Shown in pieces: positions 9,063 through 16,953 of a stretch of 34,713 bases of DNA; the stretch's first letter is position 1; each line of letters opens with the position of its first letter. The translations under genes were made by a program, and so were the position numbers. This DNA is from CAVSRC01 sp963798195 (GTDB taxonomy: Bacteria; Pseudomonadota; Alphaproteobacteria; Rhizobiales; Kaistiaceae), in the NCBI GenBank assembly GCA_963798195.1, contig CAWCSF010000012.1:1-34713 (forward strand). The letters are read 5' to 3'. The notes under the pieces were generated by a model. That model made no database searches, had not been told where the DNA came from, and saw nothing but the letters and a program-made list of their open reading frames with translations.

Positions 9063-9087
9063 GGCGCCGCTACGCGCGGCGCCCTTT
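9063..9087. terminator. Hairpin terminator between convergent genes
   Basis: GGCGCCGC (9063-9070), a 5-nt loop and GCGGCGCC (9076-9083) form a perfect 8-bp GC stem, followed by CTTT on the plus strand and preceded by AAAA, which reads as TTTT on the minus strand. It sits between the ends of the convergent RraA (9040) and DUF1330 (9090) genes and can serve both. Confidence 0.7.
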
Positions 9088-9089
9088 CG

Positions 9090-9416
9090 TCATGCTTTGG
9101 GCAGATAGGGAATCGTTCCAGCCAGATCGGTATCGTCGATCAGCTGAAAGCGGCTCGCACTGCCACGCCGGCGGGCGTCGGCGAACGGTGCGTAGCCGGG
9201 ATCGTTGACGAAGTCCTCGGCGTCCTTCGTCGACGGAAAAGCCATGATGGCGACCAGGGTCGTCTCGAGCGGTTTGCCCTCGAGCGTCTGCACGTTGCCG
9301 CTGCGCGAAAGATATTTGCCGCCGTGCTTGTGCACCAAATCGTGCACCGAGGCGGCGTAGGCGGGGACCCATTCGTCGTTGGTCACCTTGATGTCTGCGA
9401 TCACATAAGCCGTCAT
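9090..9416 (-). CDS. DUF1330 family protein (dimeric alpha-beta barrel)
   Basis: A 108-residue DUF1330 protein with the typical opening AYVIADIKVTNDEWVPAYAA, the central VHDLVHKHGGKYLSRSG and the FPSTKDAEDFVNDPGYAPFA segment. The fold is a ferredoxin-like dimeric alpha-beta barrel related to EthD and monooxygenase-like domains. No enzymatic activity is established for most members. It is divergent from the HxlR regulator at 9602, with 185 bp between them carrying a repeated GTAC motif, so it is very probably the target of that regulator. Start ATG 9416 is supported by AGGAGAC about 5-10 nt upstream. This pair is probably a small stress or detoxification module inserted between the catabolic blocks (inference). 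Confidence 0.85.
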   Translation of the reverse strand: MTAYVIADIKVTNDEWVPAYAASVHDLVHKHGGKYLSRSGNVQTLEGKPLETTLVAIMAFPSTKDAEDFVNDPGYAPFADARRRGSASRFQLIDDTDLAGTIPYLPKA

Positions 9417-9517
9417 GCTTTGTCTCCTGGGGGTGGGTGCTCGGTCTGGCTCCGGGTTACCGGCAGCCTGACCGAGCACTCGCAGACGGTGGACGGGATG
9501 CTCCAGTCCACGAACTG

Positions 9518-9541
9518 TACCTCGCCGGTACAAACTCTGTA
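9518..9541. promoter_or_regulatory. Probable HxlR operator, two overlapping TAC-N7-GTA sites
   Basis: Three GTAC blocks stand at 9517-9520, 9528-9531 and 9539-9542, spaced 11 bp apart. They form two overlapping TAC-N7-GTA palindromes (9518-9530 and 9529-9541). The HxlR/MarR-like regulator YodB is known to bind TAC-N7-GTA-type sites. The position, in the divergent intergenic region between the DUF1330 and HxlR genes, suggests control of both. Spacing is read directly; the binding assignment is inference. Confidence 0.55.
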
Positions 9542-9601
9542 CTGGTCGCGAACCGATGCCGCGGCTAACGTCCGCCCTCAACCCACTGGGAAAGTCTCTC
9601 C

Positions 9602-10300
9602 GTGACACAACCTGGCTACAAGCAGTTCTGCCCGCTCGCCATGGCCGCCGAGGTGCTCTGCACACGCTGGACCATGGTCCTGATGCGCGAACTGATCGCC
9701 GGAACGACGCGGTTCAATGACCTGCGGCGGGGCGTACCGAAAATGTCGCCGACGCTGCTGTCGCAACGGCTGAGGGAACTTGAGGCGGCCGGCATCATAG
9801 AGCGGAGGGCGCTCCGCTCCGAGAAGGGCGTCTTCGAATACCACCTGACCCTTGCGGGCAAGGACCTCCGACCGGTAGTCGAGGCCATGGGTTTCTGGGG
9901 GCAGAAGTGGATCGAGGCGCGCCAGTCCCTCAAGAACCTCGACCCGTCCCTGCTCATGTGGGACATGCGACGCAACCTGAACCCGTCACCGCTGCCTCAC
10001 AGGCGCACGGTGATACAATTCCTGTACCCCGAGCTACCTCTATCGAAGCGGTTCTGGTGGCTGGTGATCGAGCCGCACGGCGAGGTGGACCTCTGCTGGT
10101 CGGACCCGGGGTTCGATGTCGATCTCTACGTCTCGACGGACCTGCGCACCATGACATCGATCTGGATGGGGGTGACGACGATCGCAAAGGAAAGCGCAAA
10201 GATCGAATTGACGGGCGACCGGGACATCGCCAGCACGATGCAAACCTGGCTCGGGCTCAGTCCGTTCGCGGTCGTGCCCAAGCAGGCTTCGGCCGCCTGA
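9602..10300 (+). CDS. HxlR-family transcriptional regulator with SCP2-like C-terminal domain
   Basis: A 232-residue protein. Residues ~8-100 are an HxlR winged helix (CPLAMAAEVLCTRWTMVLMR, FNDLRRGVPKMSPTLLSQRL, LEAAGIIERR). Residues ~130-225 form a second domain of the type often fused to HxlR proteins and annotated as sterol-carrier/SCP2-like. The Cys near position 10 (FCP) corresponds to the redox- or electrophile-sensing N-terminal Cys of several HxlR regulators, but sensing is not shown here. GTG 9602 is used as start. It is divergent from DUF1330 (9416) across a region with two TAC-N7-GTA palindromes. It ends 5 nt from the end of the convergent glycoside hydrolase gene. Confidence 0.85.
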   Translation: MTQPGYKQFCPLAMAAEVLCTRWTMVLMRELIAGTTRFNDLRRGVPKMSPTLLSQRLRELEAAGIIERRALRSEKGVFEYHLTLAGKDLRPVVEAMGFWGQKWIEARQSLKNLDPSLLMWDMRRNLNPSPLPHRRTVIQFLYPELPLSKRFWWLVIEPHGEVDLCWSDPGFDVDLYVSTDLRTMTSIWMGVTTIAKESAKIELTGDRDIASTMQTWLGLSPFAVVPKQASAA

Positions 10301-10305
10301 CGGTC

Positions 10306-12063
10306 CTACGCCACCAGCTCCAGCATCAGGCCCCAATCGCGCGCGTCGGGCCGCTCCGGCAGATGGAGGAGCGAACTCGGTTGGACCGTGATCGGCGCGC
10401 CCGGCGCCTGCCAGACGCCCTCGCGCGGGTCGAACCAGCTCGGGCGATAGGTCGCCGCCGGCAGCGCGCCGCGAACAATCGCGTTGCGCTCGCCGTCCCG
10501 CTCGAAATAGAGCAGGAAGAGATCGCGTTCCGGCGCGCGGGCGCAGTAGGACCAGCCGTAGTAGGAAACTGTATCGCCCGTCTTGCTGGGGACAACCAGT
10601 TCGGCGTCGGGCTCGAGCGCGCGGAAACGCGTGCCACGGACGAAGGCGAAGGTCTTCAGGTGCTGCACCTGATCGGACGAACGCCACTGGAAGGCGTCCC
10701 ACATCTTGTGCAGCGACTCGTCCTCGGTGTCGGCCTGCCAGATACCCTCGCAGCCATAGATGAAGCCGGCGAAGCCGCCGGAGAGGAAGCTGCCGTAGAG
10801 GCCGGAGCGGACGTAGGCTTCGTCGGCTTCCGAGTTCGGCGTGACGCGCAGCGGATACGGCGTGCCGAGCTGGTGCAGGCCAGCGTAGTAGGGTTCGCCG
10901 TTGAGCGCCGGCTTCTTCGGCTCGGAACGATGGATCTCGGTCAGATACCAGTAGGTATGGTGCTCCCGCACATTGCCGATCTGGTGAACGTCCAGCCACC
11001 TGCATTCGTCCGGTCCCCCGAAGTTGACCAGCGTCGAAGGGTTCGGGTTGGCGGAAAGCAGCGTGCCGAAAGGCGGCTTGCCCCAGCGGTCGACGACAAG
11101 ATTGCAAGCTTCGTTGTATTCGCGGGCGGTGATCGTCTGGGCGAAATAGTCGTAGTGGATCGGCGACAGGATCGCGATATTCGCTTGCAGGCGCGCGAAC
11201 AGGTACTGGACGTAGCGAGCGTAGGAGATCGGCCAGTCGTAGAACTTCTTCCACGCCTGCCCCGTGTCGCGGCGCGAGGCCTCGATGAAGGGAACGAAGC
11301 CAAGCGCGTTCAGGTAGTCGATCTTCTTGTCGAGGACCTTGAAGTAATCGGGATTGATGCGGTCCATGTCCGGGAAGACATCTTCGAAGCCCGGCACCTT
11401 GCCGGGAAATTCGAACGGGCGGCCACCCTCGTTGTGCATGTCCTTGGCGCTCTCGGTGCCGGGCTGGCCCCACGCGGCGCGAACCCATGTGCCGTCCGCC
11501 ATCTGCAAACTGCGCGGCTTGCCGTCGTTCGCCCACGCCGGGTGCATCGCCATGATGCCGACCGAGTTGAAGCCCTGCTTCTTGCGGTAGTGGACGTAGT
11601 CGTTCAGCGTCGCGCCCTTCGCGAGCGGCTTCGGATCGTCTGTCTCGGCAAGCGGGAAACGGAAGCTCGGCACCGACCACCAGGTATCGCCGAGAAGGAA
11701 GAACGGCGTGCCGTCGGCATATTGCAGGCCACGGCCATCCGGCGTTGCCACAACCATGCCGCGGCGGTTTGGATTTTCGGCGAGTTCCGCCTCACTCCAC
11801 GGCACCGCCTCGAACGAACCGCTCTTGCCGGCGAGGCCGGTGTCAGCGGGCGCGCTTCCGCTTTTCCAGCGCCACGTGCCGGGCGCGATCGCCATGACGC
11901 GGACGACGAAATCGATGCCGCCGTCCCAGAACCCATAGACACGTCTGGCGAAGCCAGGGCCTTCGAGATCGACCCAGACCTCGACCTCCGTGTACGGATT
12001 GCGATAGGCGCCGGTCGCGCGCAGCGGGATGTCGATCTTTGTCCAGACGTGGTGGCGGTCCAT
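10306..12063 (-). CDS. Glycoside hydrolase, DUF5060 + DUF4038 (GH140/apiosidase-like), no signal peptide
   Basis: A 585-residue protein. Residues ~8-95 form a DUF5060-like beta sandwich (YTEVEVWVDLEGPGFARRVYGF, GTWRWKSGS). Residues ~105-450 form a DUF4038 TIM barrel starting with TPFFLLGDTWWSVPSF and containing LGFVPFIEAS, NPSTLVNFGGPDECRWLD and ALNGEPYYAGL, where the Glu is the likely catalytic acid/nucleophile. A C-terminal beta domain (~500-585) ends the protein. This architecture matches the GH140 family, whose characterised member is an apiosidase. No signal peptide is visible (it begins MDRHHVWTKIDI), so the enzyme probably acts in the cytoplasm on an imported glycoside. The start is supported by GGGGAGG 5 nt upstream. 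It lies 31 nt downstream of the PdxA-like gene in the same operon. The substrate is not proven. Confidence 0.82.
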   Translation of the reverse strand: MDRHHVWTKIDIPLRATGAYRNPYTEVEVWVDLEGPGFARRVYGFWDGGIDFVVRVMAIAPGTWRWKSGSAPADTGLAGKSGSFEAVPWSEAELAENPNRRGMVVATPDGRGLQYADGTPFFLLGDTWWSVPSFRFPLAETDDPKPLAKGATLNDYVHYRKKQGFNSVGIMAMHPAWANDGKPRSLQMADGTWVRAAWGQPGTESAKDMHNEGGRPFEFPGKVPGFEDVFPDMDRINPDYFKVLDKKIDYLNALGFVPFIEASRRDTGQAWKKFYDWPISYARYVQYLFARLQANIAILSPIHYDYFAQTITAREYNEACNLVVDRWGKPPFGTLLSANPNPSTLVNFGGPDECRWLDVHQIGNVREHHTYWYLTEIHRSEPKKPALNGEPYYAGLHQLGTPYPLRVTPNSEADEAYVRSGLYGSFLSGGFAGFIYGCEGIWQADTEDESLHKMWDAFQWRSSDQVQHLKTFAFVRGTRFRALEPDAELVVPSKTGDTVSYYGWSYCARAPERDLFLLYFERDGERNAIVRGALPAATYRPSWFDPREGVWQAPGAPITVQPSSLLHLPERPDARDWGLMLELVA

Positions 12064-12094
12064 TCCGTCCTCCCCTTCTTGTTTCTTGCTGTTG

Positions 12095-13082
12095 TCAGTC
12101 TGCCCGGATCATCCGCCCTACAAGATCGACAGCCGAGGCGAGGCCGTCGATCCGCGCGGTGCCGGTGCCGACGATATCGAATGCGGTGCCGTGGCCGGGC
12201 GTGGCGATCGGAACCGGCAGGCCGGCGAGCAACGTTACCGCCTTGCCAAGCCCCATCAGCTTGAGCGCGATCTGTCCCTGGTCGTGGTACATCGTAACGA
12301 TCGCATCGATGCCGCGCGTGTCCGCCTGCGGAAAGACGGTATCGGCGGGGTATGGCCCCTCGACGCGCAGTCCTTGCGCCTTTGCCTCATCGATCGCCGG
12401 TGCGATGACATCGATCTCCTCGCGGCCGAAGGCGCCGCCCTCTCCGGCATGCGGGTTGAGCGCGGCGACTGCGATATGCGGATCGGCATTGCCGGATTGC
12501 TTCAGCGCGTTGGCGATCAACGAGATCGCGGCGCCGATGCTCTTCCGCGTGATGAGATCGCCGACGGCGCGGAGAGGCACGTGCGATGTGACGCGCGAGG
12601 TCCACAGGTCGCCGAGAATGTTGATCTCGCCGCACGGGCCCTTCGAAGCCGAGGTGCTTGACGGCGAAGTCGAGCTCGTCGCCGGCTGCATGACCGGCGT
12701 CGCGCATGGCCTGCTTGTTGAGCGGCGCATAGACGATGCCATCGACGGCGCCGCCCTGGCTGGCATCGAGCAGGAACGAGAGCGAGTCGAGCACTTCCCG
12801 CCCGGCGTCTGCGGAGACGTGCCCGATGGGCGGATCGATGGCGCAGTGACGGTGCAGGAATAGCCACGGCTCATTTGCGGCGCGCGCATCCGAGAGGCTC
12901 GCGACAGTTGCGAACGGGCCACTCGCGCCGACTGCCGCGCGCCCGCGCTCGAAAACGGCGCGATCGCCGACGACCACAATGTGGATATCGGACGGCACCG
13001 CGCGCTCCGCCATCAGACGGGCGACAATTTCCGGGCCAATGCCGGTGCGGTCGCCTATGAAGAGCGCCAGGATTTTCGCCAT
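12095..13082 (-). pseudogene. PdxA-family dehydrogenase (4-hydroxythreonine-4-phosphate / phospho-tetronate dehydrogenase type), one frameshift as read
   Basis: PdxA-type NAD-dependent oxidative decarboxylase, about 328 residues once corrected, the normal length. The N-terminal frame from ATG 13082 reads GDRTGIGPEIVARLM and continues through LDFAVKHLGFEGP. The frame then shifts near 12641 (one extra base in GGGCCCGTGC), after which CGEINILGDLWTSRVTSHVP, LNPHAGEGGAFGREE and TMYHDQGQIALK follow to the stop at 12095. The metal-binding His (YHDQG) and the NPHAGE motif are present. In sugar-acid clusters PdxA homologues often act on phospho-D-erythronate or phospho-threonate with a DUF1537 kinase. 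No such kinase is in this window, so the vitamin B6 role cannot be excluded. It forms an operon with the GH140-like gene and is divergent from the beta-hydroxyacid dehydrogenase at 13221. Confidence 0.85.
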
Positions 13083-13124
13083 GTTCCGCCGTTTCCACCC
13101 CGTTTTCCGTCGCCGTCTATGGGC

Positions 13125-13140
13125 TTGTAATTTGTAATTA
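13125..13140. promoter_or_regulatory. Possible operator in the PdxA / dehydrogenase divergent promoter
   Basis: The 138-bp gap between divergent genes contains TTGTAATTTGTAATTA, in which TAATT (13128-13132) and AATTA (13136-13140) form an inverted repeat with a 3-bp centre. AT-rich inverted repeats of this kind are typical of FCD-type GntR sites, and the GntR encoded at 14115 is the nearest candidate. The motif is short and occurs once, so support is weak. Confidence 0.3.
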
Positions 13141-13220
13141 TGAGTTTCCAGCGATAGGCTGCGCGAGTCAAGACGAGGCGGTGACGGGTGTGATCCCGGC
13201 CGTCGCTGGGAGGAAAGACG

Positions 13221-14114
13221 ATGGCGGCAAACGGCAAACCGACGCTTGGCTTCATCGGCCTCGGCATCATGGGAACGGCGATGGTCGAGCGGCTGCTGGC
13301 GCGCGGAAACACCGTCACCGTGTGGAATCTGGAGCCGGAGCGCATCCCGCCGATGGTGGAGAAGGGAGCAGTCGCGGCCGCTTCGCCGCGCGCCGTCGCC
13401 GAGGCAAGCGATGTGGTGATGCTGTGTGTGCTCGACACGACGGCGGTCGAATCGGTCGTATTTGGCAAGGAGGGTGTCGCCGAGGCCGGCAGCGCTGACA
13501 AAATCATCATCGATCACTCCACGGCGATGCCGCTGCCGACTGCCGACATGGCGAAGCGGCTGTTCGATCAAACCGGTGCGCGCTGGATCGACGCGCCGAT
13601 CTCCGGCGGCCCCGCGTTTGCGCGCGAGGGCAAACTGACCGTGATGGCCGGCGGCGATGAGGCAGCGTTCAACACCGTGCTGCCGATCCTGCATGACATC
13701 GCCCAGAACGTGACACTGATGGGGCCAGCCGGCGCTGGGCAGATGACCAAGGTAATCAACCAGGGCATCTGCGGCGTTACCTACGTGCTGATGGCCGAGG
13801 TGCTGCGGCTCGCCGAGAAGGGCGGCATCGACGCGGCGCGGATTCCCGATTGCCTGACCGGCGGACACGCCGACAGTACCCTTCTCCACTTCGCCTATCC
13901 GAAGATGCAGAAGCGCGACTTCGAGCCGCCGGCCAGCCTGACGCGGCAGATGCTGAAGGACCTGCACAATGTTGGTAGCGAGGCGGAAAGGCTGGCGCTC
14001 GACCTTCCGCTGATCCGCTCGGCCGAGGAGCGCTTTCGCAAGCACGCGGAGGCCGGAAACGCGATGCGGGAAACCTGCTCTGTGTACGAACTCTACAATC
14101 CGCAAAAGGACTGA
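13221..14114 (+). CDS. NAD(P)-dependent beta-hydroxyacid dehydrogenase (HIBADH/GarR/LtnD family)
   Basis: A 297-residue 3-hydroxyisobutyrate dehydrogenase-like enzyme, oxidising a 2- or 3-hydroxy acid or reducing a semialdehyde. Motifs in order: Rossmann GFIGLGIMGTAMVERLL, substrate loop WIDAPISGGPAFAREGKL, and GAGQMTKVINQ with the catalytic Lys, followed by an all-helical C-terminal domain. Length is typical. It is closely similar in layout to the dehydrogenase at 17778 (both have the GG-x-ADS segment after the catalytic domain), while the one at 20633 is more distant. The GntR gene at 14115 begins immediately after its stop codon, so the two are co-transcribed. L-threonate and tartronate semialdehyde enzymes are in this family. 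The substrate here is unknown. Confidence 0.88.
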   Translation: MAANGKPTLGFIGLGIMGTAMVERLLARGNTVTVWNLEPERIPPMVEKGAVAAASPRAVAEASDVVMLCVLDTTAVESVVFGKEGVAEAGSADKIIIDHSTAMPLPTADMAKRLFDQTGARWIDAPISGGPAFAREGKLTVMAGGDEAAFNTVLPILHDIAQNVTLMGPAGAGQMTKVINQGICGVTYVLMAEVLRLAEKGGIDAARIPDCLTGGHADSTLLHFAYPKMQKRDFEPPASLTRQMLKDLHNVGSEAERLALDLPLIRSAEERFRKHAEAGNAMRETCSVYELYNPQKD

Positions 14115-14819
14115 GTGGCGACCATGCGCATCGAGCGGCAATCGCTGCATCTGGAGATCATGCGGCGCGTGCGCGACATGATCGTTGAGGGCCGCTGGCC
14201 GCCGGGGGCGCGCATACCGGAGCTGGAGGTCTGCGCAGAGCTCGGCATTTCGCGGACGCCGCTGCGCGAAGCGCTGAAGGTACTGGCGTCTGAAGGCCAG
14301 GTGGAGCTGTTACCCAGCCGCGGGGCGTTGGTGAAGCGCGTCTCGCCGGACGAGGCCCGCGACATGCTCGAATTCATGGGAGAACTGGAGGCGTTCGCCG
14401 GGACGAAGGCCTGTGCAAATGCGTCGGCGACAGCGATTGGAGCCATCGCGAATCTGCACGCCGAGATGGTCGGCCACTATGCGGCGGGACGTCGGCGCGA
14501 CTACTTCCGCACCAACCAGGCGATCCACGACGCGATCGTTGCCGCGGCCGGCAGCCCGACGCTGGCGGAAACGCACGGGACACTTTCGGCTCGGCTGAAG
14601 CGGCTGCGTTTCGCCGGTAGCGACTCGACGAACTTCTGGCGTCAGGCGGTGGACGAACATGAGCGCATGATTACCGCCCTGACGCAGCGCGACGGCGCTG
14701 CCCTCGCTGGCATCCTGCGCGAGCATGAGGCCAACACCTGGAAGCGCATCCGTGCCGCCGTGGAGGCCGCCTGGGCGGAGCCGGTGGAGATACCGCCGCG
14801 TCAGCGGCGGAGCGCTTAG
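14115..14819 (+). CDS. GntR-family transcriptional regulator (FCD subfamily)
   Basis: A 234-residue FadR-like GntR regulator. Residues ~10-75 are the winged helix (EIMRRVRDMIVEGRWPPGARIPE, LGISRTPLREALKVLASEG), and residues ~85-220 are the FCD effector domain with the metal-binding His-containing segments (NQAIHDAIVAAAGSPTL and DEHERMI). GTG 14115 directly follows the TGA of the dehydrogenase, and ATG 14124 is an alternative. It is encoded with the dehydrogenase and probably controls the divergent PdxA/GH140 and dehydrogenase operons through the AT-rich inverted repeat near 13125 (inference). Its stop lies 4 nt from the stop of the convergent GntR gene at 14824. Confidence 0.9.
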   Translation: MATMRIERQSLHLEIMRRVRDMIVEGRWPPGARIPELEVCAELGISRTPLREALKVLASEGQVELLPSRGALVKRVSPDEARDMLEFMGELEAFAGTKACANASATAIGAIANLHAEMVGHYAAGRRRDYFRTNQAIHDAIVAAAGSPTLAETHGTLSARLKRLRFAGSDSTNFWRQAVDEHERMITALTQRDGAALAGILREHEANTWKRIRAAVEAAWAEPVEIPPRQRRSA

Positions 14820-14823
14820 GCGA

Positions 14824-15537
14824 TCAGCCGTTGCCCGGCTGCTTGCCGGCGCTGATCGACGGCGCGAGACCGTTGGTGAAGTGCTCGCGGATAAGCGTCG
14901 ACAGTAGCGGCCCGTCGCGCTTCGCCAGAGCGGCGAAGATGCGGGCGTGCTCGTATACCGCTTCCATCCAGCGTTCGGGTCGGAGGTTCGCCATGGCACG
15001 CGACCGCTCGACCCGCGGCAAGAGCATCTCCCACGAACCGGTGAGCACCGGATTGCCGGCGGCCTCGACGATGAGGCGGTGAATGGTGTGGTTGACGCGC
15101 AGGTATTCGGCGCGCTCACCGCGCTGATGCAGGCCAACCATCTCGTGGTGGAGCGAAGCGATCTCGGCGACCTGTTCCTCGCTGATGCGCTTGCAGGCGA
15201 GCTCGCCAGCGAGCCCTTCCAGGGCGCCGAAGACATCGTACAGATCGGCTATCTCGGTGGCATCGAGTTCGGCGACTATGACGCTACGGTTGGGCAGAAG
15301 CTTGACCAGGCCTTCGGCGGCGAGTGTGCGGAACGCCTCCCGGACCGGCGTGCGCGAGACGCCAAGCTGCGTGCACAGCACGACCTCGCGCAGGCGCTCG
15401 CCAGGTGTGAGTTCGCCGGTCAGAATCATGCGACGGAGCGTCGTTACAGCATTGCCGTGCAACTCCCCGCGCCGCGGCGGACGCATCGCCGCGGCTGATC
15501 GCCTTGCGGCAGTGCTGACATTGACAGTCTGGCCCAT
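14824..15537 (-). CDS. GntR-family transcriptional regulator (FCD subfamily), probable regulator of the CTTGTATACAAG regulon
   Basis: A 237-residue FCD-type GntR protein. Winged helix: HGNAVTTLRRMILTGELTPG and LGVSRTPVREAFRTLAAEG. FCD domain: LYDVFGALEGLAGELACKRI, NHTIHRLIVEAAGNPVL, YEHARIFAAL. I chose ATG 15537, with AGGGG 5 nt upstream. The open frame runs back to 15615, but that start would lie inside the palindrome at 15601-15620. The palindrome sits between this gene and the divergent CoA-transferase operon. Related palindromes occur before the divergent genes near 20540 and before the transporter at 24186, so this regulator probably controls all of them and itself. It is likely a repressor released by a pathway acid (inference from the family). 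Confidence 0.9.
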   Translation of the reverse strand: MGQTVNVSTAARRSAAAMRPPRRGELHGNAVTTLRRMILTGELTPGERLREVVLCTQLGVSRTPVREAFRTLAAEGLVKLLPNRSVIVAELDATEIADLYDVFGALEGLAGELACKRISEEQVAEIASLHHEMVGLHQRGERAEYLRVNHTIHRLIVEAAGNPVLTGSWEMLLPRVERSRAMANLRPERWMEAVYEHARIFAALAKRDGPLLSTLIREHFTNGLAPSISAGKQPGNG

Positions 15538-15600
15538 ATTCGCCCCTGAAGTGTCCTGTATTCCGCGCCGTCTGCGGGCATGCCTGCTCACCACAGCGGT

Positions 15601-15620
15601 CATTCTTGCATACAAGATTG
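15601..15620. promoter_or_regulatory. Probable GntR operator, site 1
   Basis: CATTCTTGCATACAAGATTG is a near-perfect palindrome that matches the site at 24012-24031 in 18 of 20 positions. It lies in the divergent promoter between the GntR gene (start 15537) and the CoA-transferase gene (start 15724). The core CTTGCATACAAG is the exact reverse complement of the core at 20543-20554. Confidence 0.75.
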
Positions 15621-15723
15621 CCTAACATGTGGTACCGTCGCGGAGTTCTGGTTCTGCGGCATTCCGCCGCCAAAAGCAACGAAGCGCCGGGCCAAGCTCC
15701 AGCGCCATCAACGGGAAACGCGC

Positions 15724-16953
15724 TTGGATACGCTTTCGGAAGGAAGTCAGGGGGCCGAGACCAGCCTGCCACTCGACGGCATCAGGGTACTCGACCTCAG
15801 CCAGGTGATGGCCGGGCCCTATTGCTGCATGCTGCTGGGCGACATGGGCGCGGACGTCATCAAGGTCGAACCGCCCGGCGTCGGCGACCAGGCGCGCAAA
15901 TCGATGGAATACCGGCGCAAGGGCGAAGACAGCCCGGGTTTCCTCGCGCTCAACCGCAACAAGCGCAGCATCGCGCTCAACCTGAAGTCCGAGGCGGGAC
16001 GCGAAGTCTTCCGGGAGCTCGTGGTGACCGCCGACATCGTGGTCGAGAATGGTCGGCCGGGCGTGGCCAAGCGCCTCGGCGTTGACTATCCAACGCTGAG
16101 CGCGAGCAATCCACGGCTGATCTACGCCAGCATCTCGGGGTTCGGCCAGACCGGCCCTTGGGCCGACCGGCCGGGCTTCGACCTGATCGCACAGGCGATG
16201 TCGGGTGCGATCAGCGCAACCGGATTGCCAGGGCAGGAGCCGGTGAAATCCGACGTACCCTTCGCCGATCTCGGCGCGGGCATGTTCGCGGTCTACGGCA
16301 TTCTCAGCGCGCTCATCGGACGCGAGCGCAGCGGACGTGGTCAGTTCGTCGACGCATCGCTGTTCGAGGCCGCGCTCGGACTTTCGATCTGGGAGACGAC
16401 GGAATTCTGGGCGACTGGCAAGCCGCCCGGGCCGCTCGGCACCGCCAACCGCATGAGCGCGCCCTATCAGGCGGTGAAGGCGTCCGACGGCTATTTCGTC
16501 TTCGGCGCGGCCAACCAGAAACTCTGGATCCAGCTATGCGAAACGCTGGCACGCGACGACCTGATGAGCGATCCGCGCTTCATGACGAACACGACGCGGA
16601 TGAAGCATCGGGAAGCGCTGATCGCGGAGCTGGGCAAGGACTTCCGCAAGCGGACGGTGCATGAATGGGTCGAGAAGCTGCTCGCGGTCGGGGTGCCAGC
16701 GGCGCCGATATATAATTACGAACAAGCACTTAGCGCCGAGCATACGGCGGCGCGGAACATGGTGATGCACGTGCCGCATCCGGTCGAGGGCACCTATCCG
16801 AGCCTTGGCTTCCCGGTGAAGCTGAGCGGTACGCCGCAGCAAGTGCGCTTGCCGCCGCCGTTGTTGGGGCAGCACACCGCCGAACTGCTGGCCGAGATCG
16901 GCAGGGCCGACGACCACGACGACCTCGCCGGGCGCGGAGCCTTCTCGCCGTGA
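15724..16953 (+). CDS. CaiB/BaiF class III CoA-transferase (second copy)
   Basis: A 409-residue family III CoA-transferase. It shows IRVLDLSQVMAGPYCCMLLG, DMGADVIKVEPPGVGDQAR, FLALNRNKRSIALNLK and GFGQTGPWADRPGFDLIAQA, with the probable catalytic Asp182 in FADLGAGMFAVYG. I used TTG 15724 as start. The frame is open back to ATG 15580, but that would place the GntR operator (15601-15620) inside the gene, and residues before the TTG resemble nothing in the family. Its last codons overlap the enoyl-CoA hydratase start by 4 nt (GTGA). The pair suggests activation of a hydroxy acid to its CoA ester followed by hydration, dehydration or isomerisation. The start assignment is less certain than the identity. 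Confidence 0.88.
   Translation: MDTLSEGSQGAETSLPLDGIRVLDLSQVMAGPYCCMLLGDMGADVIKVEPPGVGDQARKSMEYRRKGEDSPGFLALNRNKRSIALNLKSEAGREVFRELVVTADIVVENGRPGVAKRLGVDYPTLSASNPRLIYASISGFGQTGPWADRPGFDLIAQAMSGAISATGLPGQEPVKSDVPFADLGAGMFAVYGILSALIGRERSGRGQFVDASLFEAALGLSIWETTEFWATGKPPGPLGTANRMSAPYQAVKASDGYFVFGAANQKLWIQLCETLARDDLMSDPRFMTNTTRMKHREALIAELGKDFRKRTVHEWVEKLLAVGVPAAPIYNYEQALSAEHTAARNMVMHVPHPVEGTYPSLGFPVKLSGTPQQVRLPPPLLGQHTAELLAEIGRADDHDDLAGRGAFSP

Noticed and set aside
9907..12264. 785-codon open frame on the plus strand over the GH140-like gene
   Set aside because: It is antisense to a well-supported glycoside hydrolase gene and the end of HxlR. The composition is Arg/Ala/Asp/Val-rich as expected of a GC-rich shadow frame, and no domain is recognisable.
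12095..13082. Assignment of PdxA to vitamin B6 synthesis
   Set aside because: Not excluded, but the operon partner is a glycoside hydrolase and the divergent genes are a sugar-acid-type dehydrogenase and GntR. No pdxJ or ksgA is nearby, so a catabolic role is preferred.
12387..14150. 587-codon open frame on the minus strand covering PdxA and the dehydrogenase at 13221
   Set aside because: Only the part from 13082 down to ~12641 is genuine (PdxA N-terminus). The rest is antisense to the dehydrogenase and has no family similarity.
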